Part shown: positions 1 through 12,573 of the stretch, one piece after another | How the letters are laid out: the number at the start of each line of letters is the position of its first letter | How positions within the stretch are numbered: position 1 is the stretch's first letter | Source of the DNA: Agaricus subrufescens | Taxonomy: Eukaryota; Basidiomycota; Agaricomycetes; Agaricales; Agaricaceae | Direction: 5' to 3' | DNA: 64,000 nucleotides | NCBI GenBank assembly: GCA_029945375.1 | Contig: CM057069.1 | Coordinates: 310,001 to 374,000, forward strand | Position numbers and translations under genes: made by a program | The notes under the pieces: generated by a model | Database searches by the model: none | Seen by the model: only the letters and a program-made list of their open reading frames with translations | What the model was told of the DNA's origin: nothing

Positions 1-474
1 AAGGGGTAATCCAGGAGAACCAAATTTGCTACTTGCTGCCAGAATCATATCGTTCCACTCCAAAGATGCCTCATACTCTGAATGCTCGCAATGTTTCTTG
101 TGTGTCTAAAAAAAAATCAAAATCGATGAATATACTCGTACGAGCATCTTGATAACCAAAGAAATCCATACTGGCCAATGCGCTCTTTGACATTCACTCG
201 AGCAATACCTAAGGGCGCTCATACATTAAACAAAAAAGGGTCAATCCAAAAACAGAAACTATCAACTCACAAGGCCCTTTCACATCTCTGACACAATTTC
301 AGCACATCTTTCTTAGACCCACTCTTTCGGCAATTATAACAGGAATGCGTTGTTAACTTTGACCAACGGCCTTGCGAGAGGATATGCCGAGTCAGCGCAA
401 CAGTTCGACCATCCAGAGGAAAATTTTGTGATTGAACCTCCGGCATAATGCGTGTAGGGGGTGGTCCGTACATT
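1..474 (-). CDS. MYND-type zinc finger protein, N-terminal part (3' end outside window)
   Basis: Three exons can be joined on the minus strand: ATG at 474 to about 268, then a short exon near 193-229, then an exon from about 107 running off the left edge. Spliced, they give a complete MYND zinc-binding pattern: CYNC, then LCQRC, then YCSSEC, then HKKHC (C-x2-C, C-x2-C, C-x3-C, H-x3-C). No single frame shows it; it appears only after removing two introns with good GT and AG borders, which supports the gene model. MYND domains bind proline-rich peptides and often sit in SET methyltransferases or adaptor proteins. The finger is near the N-terminus here, after about 45 residues, and the rest of the protein is missing, so the function is open. 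The start at 474 was chosen because the longer open frame upstream begins with TTG, not ATG. Confidence 0.85.
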
Positions 475-1154
475 GTCAATGGAAGAGGAGGGCTGTAGAT
501 CGTGGGATTCGATTAACAGCTTATAAGTAAGTAAGGTGATTGCCGGGGGCTAGTGCCGACGTAAGTAGACAATAATGAGACACTATTATTACACTCGCAG
601 CACATCTCTGTCATCAATAATGATGGCTGATAAATGATTAATGATCGGGGAAGCAAAAGGCGGATTGGAGATCGTGGGCTCGAAAACATATCGGCTCTGG
701 TGTTCTGAACCATATAATAACCCTTCGAAAATGGGATAACACAGCTTGCAAAAGCTATCTATTCTTTCTGGTAGCATTCCAAAACACTCGAGAAAACAAT
801 AGAACGAAACGAAGCCATGACTTAAATGGAATATAGATATATAAAACAAACAGAAACCCAGCGCACTTTTAATGAAACCTATAACCTGCGAGCTACCTAA
901 AAAGTATAATCGATACAATCGGCGTTCAAGAAAAATGAAACAAAGATCAATTATTATACAACGAGAACGGAAAAGCAAGCACAAGATCAACAAACCATCA
1001 AACATCGCCAAAGAGAACAAAACGGACGCGGGGAAAAGAAGCAAGATGGGAGGTTAAAAAGGGTATCCGAGAAGGTAGGTTTCCAAGAAAAACAGGTCAA
1101 AAACAGACCAAAGGTATCAAACCTTACAAGAACAAAGGATCACCTGCCCACTGA
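475..1154. other. intergenic region between MYND gene and coiled-coil gene
   Basis: This stretch holds the promoter of the MYND gene and the 3' flank of the coiled-coil gene, both on the minus strand. I see no convincing coding exon: the open frames here lack family resemblance and good splice partners. Confidence 0.5.
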
Positions 1155-4100
1155 TCACCCAGAAATAGGCACCATACTTCTCCGCCGCACAGTTTTCACA
1201 CTATCATCAACATTATTCTCCTTTTCACTACTCTCCGAGATACTCGGCGTCGGACTCATAATAGAAGCCCGTCGCGCCGTCATAGTGGTCGATTTTGGCT
1301 TATCTGCATTCCCTGAAACGACACGCCTTGCAGTGGGCGGGGTGACGACTGTGCGAGTACCAGTCGTGGGTGATTTCATACCGGCACGTTTCAGGGAGAG
1401 TGGAGGTGGCGAAACTGATGAACGAAGAGCAGTAGCCGTCTTGGCAGATGCTGCCCCTTCAGTACGTTTTTTCACTGTCAGAGTCGAAGAAATAGAGGCT
1501 CCGTTCAAAATATTGACTCGATTACTCTTTCCTAGCGCCGCGATTCTTTCAGTATGACCCCTAGCACTCCCAGCATCCGAAAGAACGGAGGCGGGACGTG
1601 AGGGCGGCTTCGTAGTAGTCAGTGTGCTATCCGCGAGAGAAGTCGACATTCTGCGATTGATAACTTTTGAGGAAGAGGAAGCAGTAGCAGGTGTGGCAGC
1701 AGTAGAACTACTAGATTTGATCCCCACTTTACGCTTGTACTAGAGAACCAAACATTAGCTTTTTCCCGACTCCAATAAAATCGAAAAACGACGTACCAAC
1801 TCCAATTCCTGTTGCTTAGCATCAAGAGCAATATTCAGTCCCTGAATATCCTCCTTATCTTGAGCATGTTGCTTCGTCATCTGCGTCATCTTAACCTCCT
1901 TATCCGCACTCTCCTGCTGCAATTCATGCACATGTTTCCTCAACCTATCCATCTCGTTCTTCAACGAATCCACTCTCTCCTTTGTCGACTTCAATTGATT
2001 TTCGATCTCAGTCTTCTGTCGAACGAGATCCTGATTCTGTCTCTTCACTTCAGTTTCGGAACCGGTAGCATGTGTCAATGCTTGTGATTGTTCATGTACA
2101 AGACGAGAATGCTTCCGTGTAAGGTCATCAAGTTCCGCGCGCAGATTTTGAGATTCGGCTTCTTGTGCATGGAGCTTTTCACTATACCGAGCGATTTCAC
2201 TATCGCGTCGGCGAAGATCATTCTCGAGCTGCGCTACATTTTCCGAGGCCCGTTGGCTTTCGCGCTCTAGTCGAACAATACGATCATCGCACTGTTGAAG
2301 GGCACGGTTCAAGTCGTCAGAACGCGCACGCTCTTGTAACAATTTCTCCTCGGCCTGATCGAGACGTAGTGTAAACCTCTGCCTTATACCACAGCAGAGA
2401 GAAACTTGCCTGTTTGCGCTCCTTCTCCATCGCGCTCCTGTTGTCTAAAAGCTCATTCACCTCACTCTCAAGTTCCATCCTCTTATTCTCGCTCTCATTC
2501 CAGTCCACCTCCATATTCTCAACCCTCTGTTCAACTTCCCCGTATCTGGTCGCAAGTTCGTCTCTCTCGTTTTCCGCCTCCTCTTTTTCGCGCCGTAATA
2601 CAGCGATGTCCTCCTCCGCTTTCTCTTTCGCCTTGCGCAACTCTTGAATAGTATCCGACGCAGTTTCCGTATGTCCCCACTGCGCTTCCAGCTCATTCTT
2701 CATCACCTCAAACTCCTCTTCTCTGGCACGAATTTGTTCCCTCAACGCCTCTACTTGCTCTTCAACGTTGATCTTTTCCATAAAGATTTCCTCAACCTTC
2801 GTCATCAACTCCATCCGGTCCTGCTCCCACTCCATCTCCCTTACCCGATAGGCTTCTCTCTCCTCATCAACCTTCTCTCTCTCCGCCAACCTCCCCAATC
2901 CCTCTTCATCAACTCCTTGATCCAAAAGCTCATCCTTCGACCACATCGACTCTTTCAGATTAACAACATCCTGAGAACGTTCCTTAACCAAAGCCTGCAA
3001 CGTCTCGTTCTCCACCCTCAGAACTTGCTCCCTCTTCTCCCACTCCACCTTCTCCTGTTCAAGAGTAGCTATCTGTCGATGAAGCATCCTCAAAGCCTCA
3101 CCACTAGCCTCATCCATAACACTCCTCTCCATCGACTCTTGTCTCGAACTATCCACTTCCTCCTCCAATAGTCGACAAGACCTCTCGAGCTCCTGCACTT
3201 TCTTCTTCCACTGCCTCAAAACACTCTTCCTCTGAACCTCCAACTTCTCCATATCCGTAACCTTCTTTCCCAACAACTCCATCATCTCATCCTTGGTCCT
3301 CAGATCCGCTTCAAACTGACTGCACAACTCCTGCTGTAAAGCCAACTGAGTTTGAAGTGAATAAATCAAACTTTCCTCTTTCGACGTTTTTCTCGTATGT
3401 CGCGTTACCCCTGAAGGCGGCGTCGTAGGAATCATAGTTTGAGGTGTATAATACGTATTTGCCTTTGCATTAAAGGGATCTGGTTCAGTAGAAGTAGAGT
3501 TGGGAGAATAAACAATTAATTTCTGAGATGCATCATCCTGGATGTCGGCTTCCGGTGCAGAATTTCTCGGAGGTTTGAATACGGGGGCAGAACCACGTAA
3601 CATAGACTGAAAGACTGTGTCGCTTAAAGCGCGTCCACGATGTCGGCTTATTGAACTTGGTGGTGATGAAATCGCTGGGGGTGCGTCGGCCGGTGGCGGA
3701 GGATTGGCGTTGTTATTATTGGGGGGTGACAGTGCATTGGGGGAATTACCCAGCGAATGGAACACAGTCTGTCCAAAACTGAATGACTGACTGCGCTCAA
3801 TGGGTGATTGGCTACGTTCAGGAGGAGGGGGCGGTGAGACACCCGCAGGTCGTCCCTGGGAGTGGTAGATGGTTTCATCCTCAGTCGGTTGCTGGATAGA
3901 ACGAATAGAAACAGTCTCATCAAAGATCATGTCACGAACTCGCTCTTCCTCAGTCTCGTCCTCATCCTGAACACTTCCTTCCGTCTCGTTCCATCTACCA
4001 GGCTTACAAGGCGTAGACGTCATCCTTGCAGCAGCACCAGTATCCCCATCCAGGGATAAATCCAAGTCAATCGCGCTCCCAAGAGAGGAAGCGACCTCAA

Positions 4101-5204
4101 AATCCAAACCAGGAGGAAACGCGGGAAGATCAAGATGATTGGGCATGTCCAACGAACCATTAGCGTTGAACGGTGATGCACTTGCCAATGACATGGCCGC
4201 TGAGCCGTCTGAGGTATGGCTCTGAGTATCAGAATCAGGATAGTTGTCATCCTTCTTCGGAGTGTCCATGGGACCAAAAATACCGTTGAGTGACGGCCGA
4301 GATTTTGATTGAGGAGGGGATATACGAGTAATAGGTGAGTCCGTATGATCAAAATTCGCCTGGTTCAGACGATCCACAAAAGCTGCTTGTTCAGGTATTC
4401 GACCCTGTTGCGGTGGGGTGAGGAAATTCTCATCCATAGATTCCTCTGGACTGATGACCTTGTAGGCATCACGAGAGAAGAATCGGACACTTTGGCCCGT
4501 CCCAGGAGTTTTGGGATCACGAAGGATGGAACGGACAGAATTACATTGTGATTGCGGCTGTGCTTTGATGCCGTCAACAGGAGAATATTGCGCAGTATCC
4601 GAATTCTCTTGCACAGCGGCGCGCAAGATATCCAGAGATGGTCGCCGGATGGCGCTCGCGATTGAGCGAAGGGTGTCGTGTGATGAATGGGGCTTATGTT
4701 GGGTCACGGGTTTGGTTGATGATGCAGCGGATTGATGCGTATCGGTTGAACTTGCTAGGGAGGATTGGGACGCTACACCATCACCCAAAGCCGTTGTCAA
4801 CAAGGTCCATTTCAACAACTTAGGGGTGAGAACATACCGTTACCAAAAGGCAAATTGCCTCGGATTTTTTTCGGTAACAGTTTGAGCGATGCGGAAGTAC
4901 CGCGAACAGAATCCGTATCTTTGGATCGTTTGAACAGACTGCGTCTAGAGGGCGAAGGGGGAGGCGATGATTGCGCTACAGGGGTGATATGGGAAGAACT
5001 CGGGCCACCAAAAGCGGGGGAGTCGGAATAACTCTCTCCTAGTAAATGGGCGGTTACTTCTGCCTGGCTGCGCTCAATGCTGTGGGGCGTTTCAGGTCGC
5101 GACAGACCAAAATGCGCTGGGGTGGCGGGTGTCGGGTCTTGAGAAGCTTGGGGCTTTGCTGTCGTCGATTTCAGCGCAGAGCTGAACTTTGCCCACATAG
5201 ACAT
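1155..5204 (-). CDS. Large coiled-coil protein, candidate spindle-pole-body or cytoskeletal scaffold
   Basis: Four exons: 5204-4838, 4754-2410, 2354-1797 and 1739-1155. The intron at 2355-2409 is of GC-AG type; the others are GT-AG. The start MSMWAKFSSALKS is preferred, but in-frame ATGs lie further upstream (for example at 5384). The protein is about 1,280 residues. It has a Ser/Pro-rich disordered N-terminal half with a distinctive motif SILRDPKTPGTGQSVRFF, then a very long Glu/Lys/Arg-rich heptad region (roughly residues 500-1070), then a basic Ser/Thr/Arg-rich tail ending RRRSMVPISG. The motif with TPGTG looks like a proline-directed phosphorylation site, and such motifs before long coiled coils occur in fungal spindle-pole-body and microtubule-organising proteins (Cut12-like). 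That role is an inference from architecture. A golgin or septation scaffold would look similar. Confidence 0.8.
2355..2409 (-). other. GC-AG intron in the coiled-coil gene
   Basis: The exon ends in CAG and is followed by GCAAGT, with the acceptor ATCAG. Removing these 55 bp keeps the heptad frame (KERKQ joined to AEEKLLQ). Reading through instead gives a frame that stops after a non-heptad stretch. Confidence 0.8.
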
Positions 5205-5458
5205 TGCGGAGAGTCCTGTCTGTCCGAAGACGGAGGCTGAGGGACAGGGCGGTGGTTGAAGTGATGAGAACAAGGAAGCTCGGCGGCTCGCTGGAATCCG
5301 AACAACCGCGTCTCTCGCGTCATCCACGTGATTCCTCTCAAACATCCCGTGACTCACTTGGCAGACCCAGGGTAGCGACATCATTCTATTCTATTTCAGA
5401 TACCATTACACTATGTATAAAAAGCTCTTTTTGACATGCAACATGTTCAACAAACTAT
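5205..5458. other. spacer between coiled-coil gene and GAPDH
   Basis: About 250 bp between the start of the coiled-coil gene and the GAPDH stop codon. It must contain the GAPDH 3' end and the coiled-coil gene promoter. The open frame continues about 180 bp upstream of the preferred start of the coiled-coil gene, so part of this stretch may be coding. Confidence 0.5.
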
Positions 5459-6982
<1,524 letters not shown>

Positions 6983-7035
6983 GGCGATGAGATTTTTGTG
7001 GGTGTGTATGGGAGTATAGGAAAAAGACGGAGAGA
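6983..7035 (-). promoter_or_regulatory. pyrimidine-rich leader/core promoter of GAPDH
   Basis: On the minus strand the 50 bp before the ATG are almost pure C and T with a few A (for example TTCTCTCTCCGTCTTTTTCC). Such CT tracts sit near transcription starts of strongly expressed fungal genes. I see no convincing TATA box at the usual distance. Confidence 0.5.
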
Positions 7036-8113
7036 GAATATGATGACCTGATTTGGGGTTTATGTATCATCGATGTCATCACAACTTATCAAATACCTCG
7101 GCCTCTGGCCCCTGTCTAGCATCGTCCAGGTCCTCAAAGACTTATTCGTTTCCTCCAAAACGCCACCTTGAACCCATTTCCCACAGAATGACACCAAAGT
7201 TGCGCATGCGCTTACCCGCATATTGTGAGATGGCTACCGCAATCAGCTTAGTCACCATCATACGAGCCACTGACTAGTCTATGACGAATCAGAGGCGAAA
7301 GATTCAATCACATTAACATGTATGGAACTATGAATGATGACTCCCGAATTTCCGATCTTTCTTCGTACGCGGTTTCACCCGCAGACAATAATTCGGCTTA
7401 TTATCTTACCGAACAACCAAGTCCATGATTATAATCGATTTGTGCGTCAAGATCGGTTGAATAAGTCTTCGTCCACATACTTGTTCAATGACCACTTTCT
7501 CGTTAGCCGGATGTTTACCATCGACTACGGAATTTTGACGTCATCATAACAAGGTTTCCATTTTTAGACAAACGACAACATCAACCGACAGGTCGAGAAT
7601 CGGGGCAATAATTCAGAACGACACATTAGAACTGTCGGTACATCGGGACGGTGTAGAAAAGGAGCCTAAAGTACGTATGCTATAACTTGCCTTTGTAGCA
7701 ATGGGAAAATATTAACCAGAGCTGCTGAGGAAACTATGACCTTTGCTTGAGCGTATGACGTTTGGTAGTGCAAGCAACTCTATCCCGCACGTTCAAATTA
7801 ACACATACGGGCGCAATCTAAGGAGCGGTACAGACTACCCACAGCAGATTCATCAAACACTCACTCCATTCAATATCTATGAGTTCACATTCCCCAGGAG
7901 AGTTGTTGACTTCAGGTAACAGCAGTAACAAATTCTATGGACTCAATCATACTTGACATATATGCCCATGAATGCCTCGTTATCATACGGACAATACTTA
8001 TGAACACCCGGCTCAGGAACTAGAGAAGGAATGCCCGTAATACGCCAACAGGTACTCATATCGTACTATGACTATCACCGCTTCTACCAGCCGTATTCTC
8101 GGGATGCTAGATA
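7036..8113. other. intergenic region with BTB 3'-flank repeat
   Basis: No gene is supported. The right end (about 7980-8113) resembles the 3' flanks of BTB copies M2 and M3. It shares the stretch around ACAATACTTATGAACACCCG at 7991 with about 10866 and 9408, and the block CTAGATATCA before the stop. It therefore belongs to the tandem BTB duplication unit. The left part should carry GAPDH upstream elements. Confidence 0.5.
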
Positions 8114-9060
8114 TCATCTATTATGAGACAATCTTAACTGAACACATGGCCAAGACTCATACGCACCTGCTTGATTTTCTGGAAAGTATTTTCTCACTAT
8201 TTCCTCGGTGGATGTTGTCCCACGAAGCCGCCTCTGATTTCTAACGCCAGATAGGTTGGGGGTGGGGTTGTGATTAGGATCCGTGCTCTTTTCCAAAATT
8301 CTCAGGCGTTCATGCAACATGAAGTTTTCTGCCTGAAGGAGTCTATTGACCCTTTCCAAACCCAATGCCTCAGCTTCTCCCTCATTCCATTTCACATCCG
8401 GAGCGCGGTCAATAATATCAATGTATGCGGACAAAAGCCACTCGTCCATATCGTATTTGTCGCCCAGGCGAATCCTGTCCAGCACCGACATTTTATCAAT
8501 GCTAATCTGCTTGATAGTGTTTTGGAAGATGCTACTGAAATTAAATCGGTGAGCAATGCTGAGAAGAGCAAGCTTCTCCTTTTGGTCATGTAGCGTTATA
8601 CGTAACGTAAGTCGCATCGTTCTGTTCCTGAGCCAGAAAAATTAGATGAACTCTACCTGACCTGACGACGGTAGGATACTCACTTATATAAACACCGTAA
8701 CAGTACCTCGAATTCATGTACAGTGACATTCGGTAGAGGAATTGGCCAGTCATCAGTTGTGCCCTCAGTAGCACCTTCGACCGGGTTGTTCCTTCCGGCG
8801 TGGGTGAACATGTCGCGGAAGACTTCTGAACCTTCGATGAGAAAGTGACGGTGGACTCTGAACAGTTGATTCTCAACCTTCGGTGTTTTGTTACTTCAGT
8901 GATATAGATAGTATTTACGGAAACTCACCAGGAAAACAGCCATGGGATCATTACTGAAATAAAAGGTGCTATTGTGAACGAGTCCCTTTCTGGGAGTTTG
9001 TTAGAGTGGAATTTGATTGAAGAAGTCCTGTTGTACTTACAAAACAGAATGAAGGTCCAT
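8114..9060 (-). CDS. BTB/POZ domain protein M1, with stop-loss C-terminal extension
   Basis: Exons 9060-9041, 8989-8929, 8877-8684 and 8627-8114. The BTB/POZ fold runs from FYFSNDPMAVFL across the intron into VENQLFRVHRHFLIEGSEVFRDMF and ends at LLRCLY. The last exon is a BACK-like helical domain (LALLSIAHRFNF, DRIRLGDKYDMDEWLLSAY, EAEALGLERVNRLL). BTB proteins dimerise and often act as substrate adaptors for Cul3 ubiquitin ligases; the target here is unknown. Near the C-terminus is the family signature EEIVRKYF. M2 and M3 stop eight codons later, but in M1 the stop TAG is changed to GAG, so the protein runs about 15 residues into former 3' flank (AYESWPCVQLRLSHNR). It is the 3'-most copy of the minus-strand tandem array. 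Confidence 0.88.
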
Positions 9061-9089
9061 ATGGAATTGGGTTAAGCAGGGGAGCCTTC

Positions 9090-9260
9090 AATCAACCACA
9101 CTTAAGTACCCACCTGTAGAACATGCACAAACGATCCGACATTGAACACATGACCACTGGGCTATTTTTACTACAACGGGAAGGTGAAACGCTCCTCTAC
9201 GACTGCGGATGAGCATACTTTGGATAGAGAAGTAAAATTCCGAGTAGTCCATCAATTAAC
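9090..9260 (-). repeat. conserved BTB promoter block, copy 1 of 4
   Basis: The region upstream of the M1 start matches the regions at about 10580-10710, 12020-12140 and 13570-13690 upstream of M2-M4. Shared words are CACCTGTAGAACATGC, a stretch ending in TGAACAC with a following TGACC or TGACTG, and GCTATTTTTA. These blocks move with the duplication unit and probably hold the shared promoter. Confidence 0.6.
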
Positions 9261-9324
9261 AAAAACCAAAGAACATTCCAACTGCGTCGAATGTATCCAT
9301 TGAATTGTAACGTTTACTGATTTT

Positions 9325-9395
9325 AGCTTGAGTTAAGATTGTTGGCTCCGAGAATCTTGATAACTCTACTATCCGAGATCAAAGTACCCTAACAC
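9325..9395 (-). pseudogene. relic of a BTB last exon in the M1-M2 spacer
   Basis: On the minus strand a short frame reads DSRVIKILGANN. This lines up with the helical-domain segment TDRVIKILKAKN of M6 and LERVNKLLRAKK of M3. Nothing else of that gene survives in frame. Equivalent remnants occur in the next two spacers. Confidence 0.6.
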
Positions 9396-9589
9396 GTTAC
9401 TATATGGACGATATCTATGAACATCTGACTCAGTCACCGTCAAACAACAACAGCTATAGCGTCCAAACCTTTCATTTATGATGCAATTTCTGTTTCTTAG
9501 CATCACAATCACCGCTTCTGACAACATAATTTTTTAAACGCTAGATATCACTCATTAAGGGATGACTTCATTTTAACGCAAGGCTAAGA

Positions 9590-10529
9590 CTAAGACGCAC
9601 CAATATATTCATTTGAAAAGAACTTCTTTACTATTTTCTCACTATATGTTGGCGCACGTTTGTTGGCCAATTCATAGTAGTAATGAGAGCCAGACCCTTG
9701 GCATTTGTCGCAGCTGGAGGTAAGGTTGTAAAGAGAACTTGCGCAGGTCTCCAAACCTCTCAGTCGTTGATCCAACATGAAAACTTGTGCCCGAAGGAGT
9801 TTATTAATCCTTCCCAAACCCAATACCTCGGCCTCTTCTTCATTCAATGTCAATCCCGGAGTACGGTCAAGAATGTCGGTATATGCAGACAAGAGCCACT
9901 CGTTCATACCATACTTGTCGCCTAGTCGAATCCTGTCCAACACTGTCATATAGTCCGCGTTAACCTGCTTGACAGTCTCCTCGAATATGTCACTAAAATC
10001 AAATCGGTGGGCGATGCTGAGAAGATTGAGCTTCCCCTTTTGATCATAGGGCTCTACATGTAATGTAGGCCACTCCGGGACGTCCCTAATCCAAGAAAAA
10101 AATCAAATGAGCACTACCTGACATCGCGAGAAAGGAATATATTCACACATAAAAGCACCGTAACAATGCCTCGAATTCTTGTACAGTGACATCCGCTAAA
10201 GGAATTGGATGATCATCGGTTGTGCCTTCAGTGGCACCCTCAACCAAGTCCTTTCCAGTGCCGCCAGCGTTGGCGAACATTTCCCGGAATACTTCCGAGC
10301 CTTCAATGAGAAAGTGACGATGAACCTTGAACAATTGATTCTCAACCTTCAATATTTCGTCACTTTGGTGATACAGATATTATGCATGGAAACCCACCAG
10401 AAAAACAGCCATGGGATCATAATCGAGATAAAAGTTACGATTATGAACAAGTTCCTCGCTGAGAGTTTGTCAACATGGAATTTGATCGGAAAAGCCTTGC
10501 TTGACTTACGAAACAGAACGCGGATCCAT
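9590..10529 (-). CDS. BTB/POZ domain protein M2
   Basis: Same four-exon plan as M1. The start ATG GAT CCG is at 10529-10527, with donor GTAAGT after 20 nt. The second exon encodes HNRNFYLDYDPMAVFL. The third (about 10352-10152) carries VENQLFKVHRHFLIEGSEVFREMF to LLRCFYV. The last exon starts near 10086 with VDVPEWPTLHVEPYDQ, followed by the helical domain (LNLLSIAHRFDF, DRIRLGDKYGMNEW) and ends EKIVKKFFSNEYIGAS. The linker before the tail has a Cys pair (SCDKCQ). A BTB fold plus BACK-like domain suggests an adaptor or dimerisation protein; its partner is unknown. It is very close to M3, so the duplication is recent. Confidence 0.88.
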
Positions 10530-10789
10530 ATGGAATCGGGTTAAGCAGGGAGACCTTCAATCAACTGGCGTATTTTGAGTGCCCACCTGTATGCTGAACA
10601 TGCGCAAACGGTACGACATTGAACACCTGACCATGCTATTTTTACTACAACGGGAAGTGCAAATCAACACTCCTCTCCAACTACGGATGAGGCTACTTTG
10701 GACCGAGAAGCTAAATTCCGAGAAGATATTCAATTAACGAACACTAAAGAACATTCCGCGATTGTGTACATCAAATTATAACTAGTCTT

Positions 10790-10850
10790 TGGCTAATTCT
10801 AACTTGACGTTGGCTCCGAGAATCTTGGTAACCACTAAAGTACCCTAAAC
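10790..10850 (-). pseudogene. relic of a BTB last exon in the M2-M3 spacer
   Basis: The minus strand reads GTLVVTKILGAN, matching the same helix as the relic at 9325-9395 and the one at 12180-12290. It keeps the same position within the repeated unit. Confidence 0.55.
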
Positions 10851-11029
10851 CATCACCACGCGAACAATACCTATGAACACCCGACTCAGTGTCTGTAAAG
10901 TACCAACAGCTATATCATCTGAATCTTTACACTTTCTGTTCTTCAACATCACCACTTCTGTCAACATCATTTCTAAGGCTCTAGATATCACTCATTAAGA
11001 GATAACTCTATTTGAACGCAAGGCTGAGA

Positions 11030-11961
11030 CTAAGACGCACCGATAAATTCATTTGAAAAGTACTTCTTCACTATTTTCTCGGTAGATGTCGTCGCACGTT
11101 TGTTGTTCATTTCGTAGTAGTGATGATGACCAGACCCCTTGTATCTGCCGCGGCTGGAGGTAAGGTTGGAATAAGAATCTGCGCTGGTCTCCAAACTTCC
11201 CAGACGTTCATGTAACATGAACTTCTTTGCCCGAAGGAGTTTATTGACCCTTTTCAAACCCAATACCTCGGCCTCTCCTTTATTCCATGTCAATTCCGGA
11301 GTGCGGTCAAGAATGTCGGTGTAAGCAGACAAGAGCCACTCGTTCATGTCATACTTGTCGCCTAGTCGAATCTTGTCCAACACCGTCATGTTGTTCACAT
11401 TGACATCCTTGATGGTCTTCTCGAATATGTCACTAAAATTAAATCGGTGGGCGATGCTGAGAAGGGCGAGCTTCCCGTTTTGAGCATACGGCTTTATACG
11501 TAATGTAGGCCGCGTTGGGTTGTTCCTAATCCAAGAAAAATCAAATGGGCTCTACCCGACATGGGGAAAAAGGAATACACATAAAAGCACCGTAATAATG
11601 CCTCAAATTCTTGTACAGTGACATCCGGTAAAGGAATCGGACAATCATCGGTTGTGCCTTCCGTGGCACCCTCAGCCAAGTCCTTTCCAGTGTCTCCAGC
11701 GTGAGCGAACATGTCCCGGAAGACTTCCGAGCCTTCAATGAGAAAGTGACGATGGACCCTGAACAATTGGTTCTCAACCTTCAATCCTTCGTCACTTTGG
11801 TGATACAGATAACATGCATGGAAACCCACTAGAAAAACAGCCATGGGATCATAATCGAGATAAAAGTTACGATTATGAATAAGTTCCTCGCTGAGAGTTT
11901 GTCAAGATGGGGTTTGATTGGAAAAGTCTTGCTTGACTTACGAAGCAGGATTTGGTTCCAT
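11030..11961 (-). CDS. BTB/POZ domain protein M3
   Basis: Four exons. The start ATG GAA CCA is at 11961, with the first donor after 20 nt. The middle exons encode the BTB fold (VENQLFRVHRHFLIEGSEVF to EFEALLRCFYV). The last exon begins about 11529 with VNNPTRPTLRIKPYAQNG and continues through LALLSIAHRFNF, DKIRLGDKYDMNEWLLSAY and EAEVLGLKRVNKLLRAKK to EKIVKKYFSNEFIGAS. All splice sites look intact. It is nearly identical in plan to M2, with start-to-start spacing of about 1.43 kb. Unlike M2 it lacks the Cys pair in the linker (SRGRYKGSG). Function is inferred only at fold level: protein-protein interaction, possible Cul3 adaptor. Confidence 0.9.
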
Positions 11962-12114
11962 GTGGAGTCAAGTTGATTGGGGGAGCCTTCAATCGATCGT
12001 CACTATAAGAATTTAAGCGCTTACCTGTAGAACATGCGCAAGTGTTGTGGTATTGAACACCTGACTGTGCTATTTTTACAGTGCTGGGCAGCTAAAATTG
12101 GCACTCTTCTCTAA

Positions 12115-12315
12115 CTAGGACAGATGGGCATGGTTTGGACTGAGAAGCCGCCCATTGATTAAAACATACCAAAGAACTGCGCTGATTACGCCTATCGAGT
12201 TGTGGCAGTTGCTGCTTCCAACTTGACATGGATTCTTGGCTCCGTGAATCTTGGTAATCCTATCCGAGGCCAATGTACCAACCTTGTCAGGTGCCTCATA
12301 CCATGGTATTGTCAT
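12115..12315 (-). pseudogene. relic of a BTB last exon in the M3-M4 spacer
   Basis: The frame reads KVGTLASDRITKIHGAKNPC, the best preserved of the three spacer relics. It aligns to the helical domain (LGxDRVxKLxxAKN) of the intact copies. The rest of the open frame has no BTB features. Confidence 0.6.
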
Positions 12316-12573
12316 TGTAGCGCGTCAACGGATACAACATTTCCAACGACTGCATATGTCATCATGCCCCAAAAGTGGAGCACATCAATAGCAGCGAGAT
12401 TGATTCAATCTTTTATCTGTAATGAATTTCTGAGTGTAAGACTCTATCGACTCATTTCCCGGTACCGGTGTGATACTGAAGTTAATTAACCATACACAGG
12501 TCAACCCAAGGATTGTCAAAAGAAATCATCATCGTCATACTCTACATATCACATATTAGGGGATGACATTTGA

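Noticed and set aside
7053..7549. Plus-strand frames upstream of GAPDH
   Set aside because: Unrelated to each other, no splice consensus, overlap the region expected to be the GAPDH promoter.
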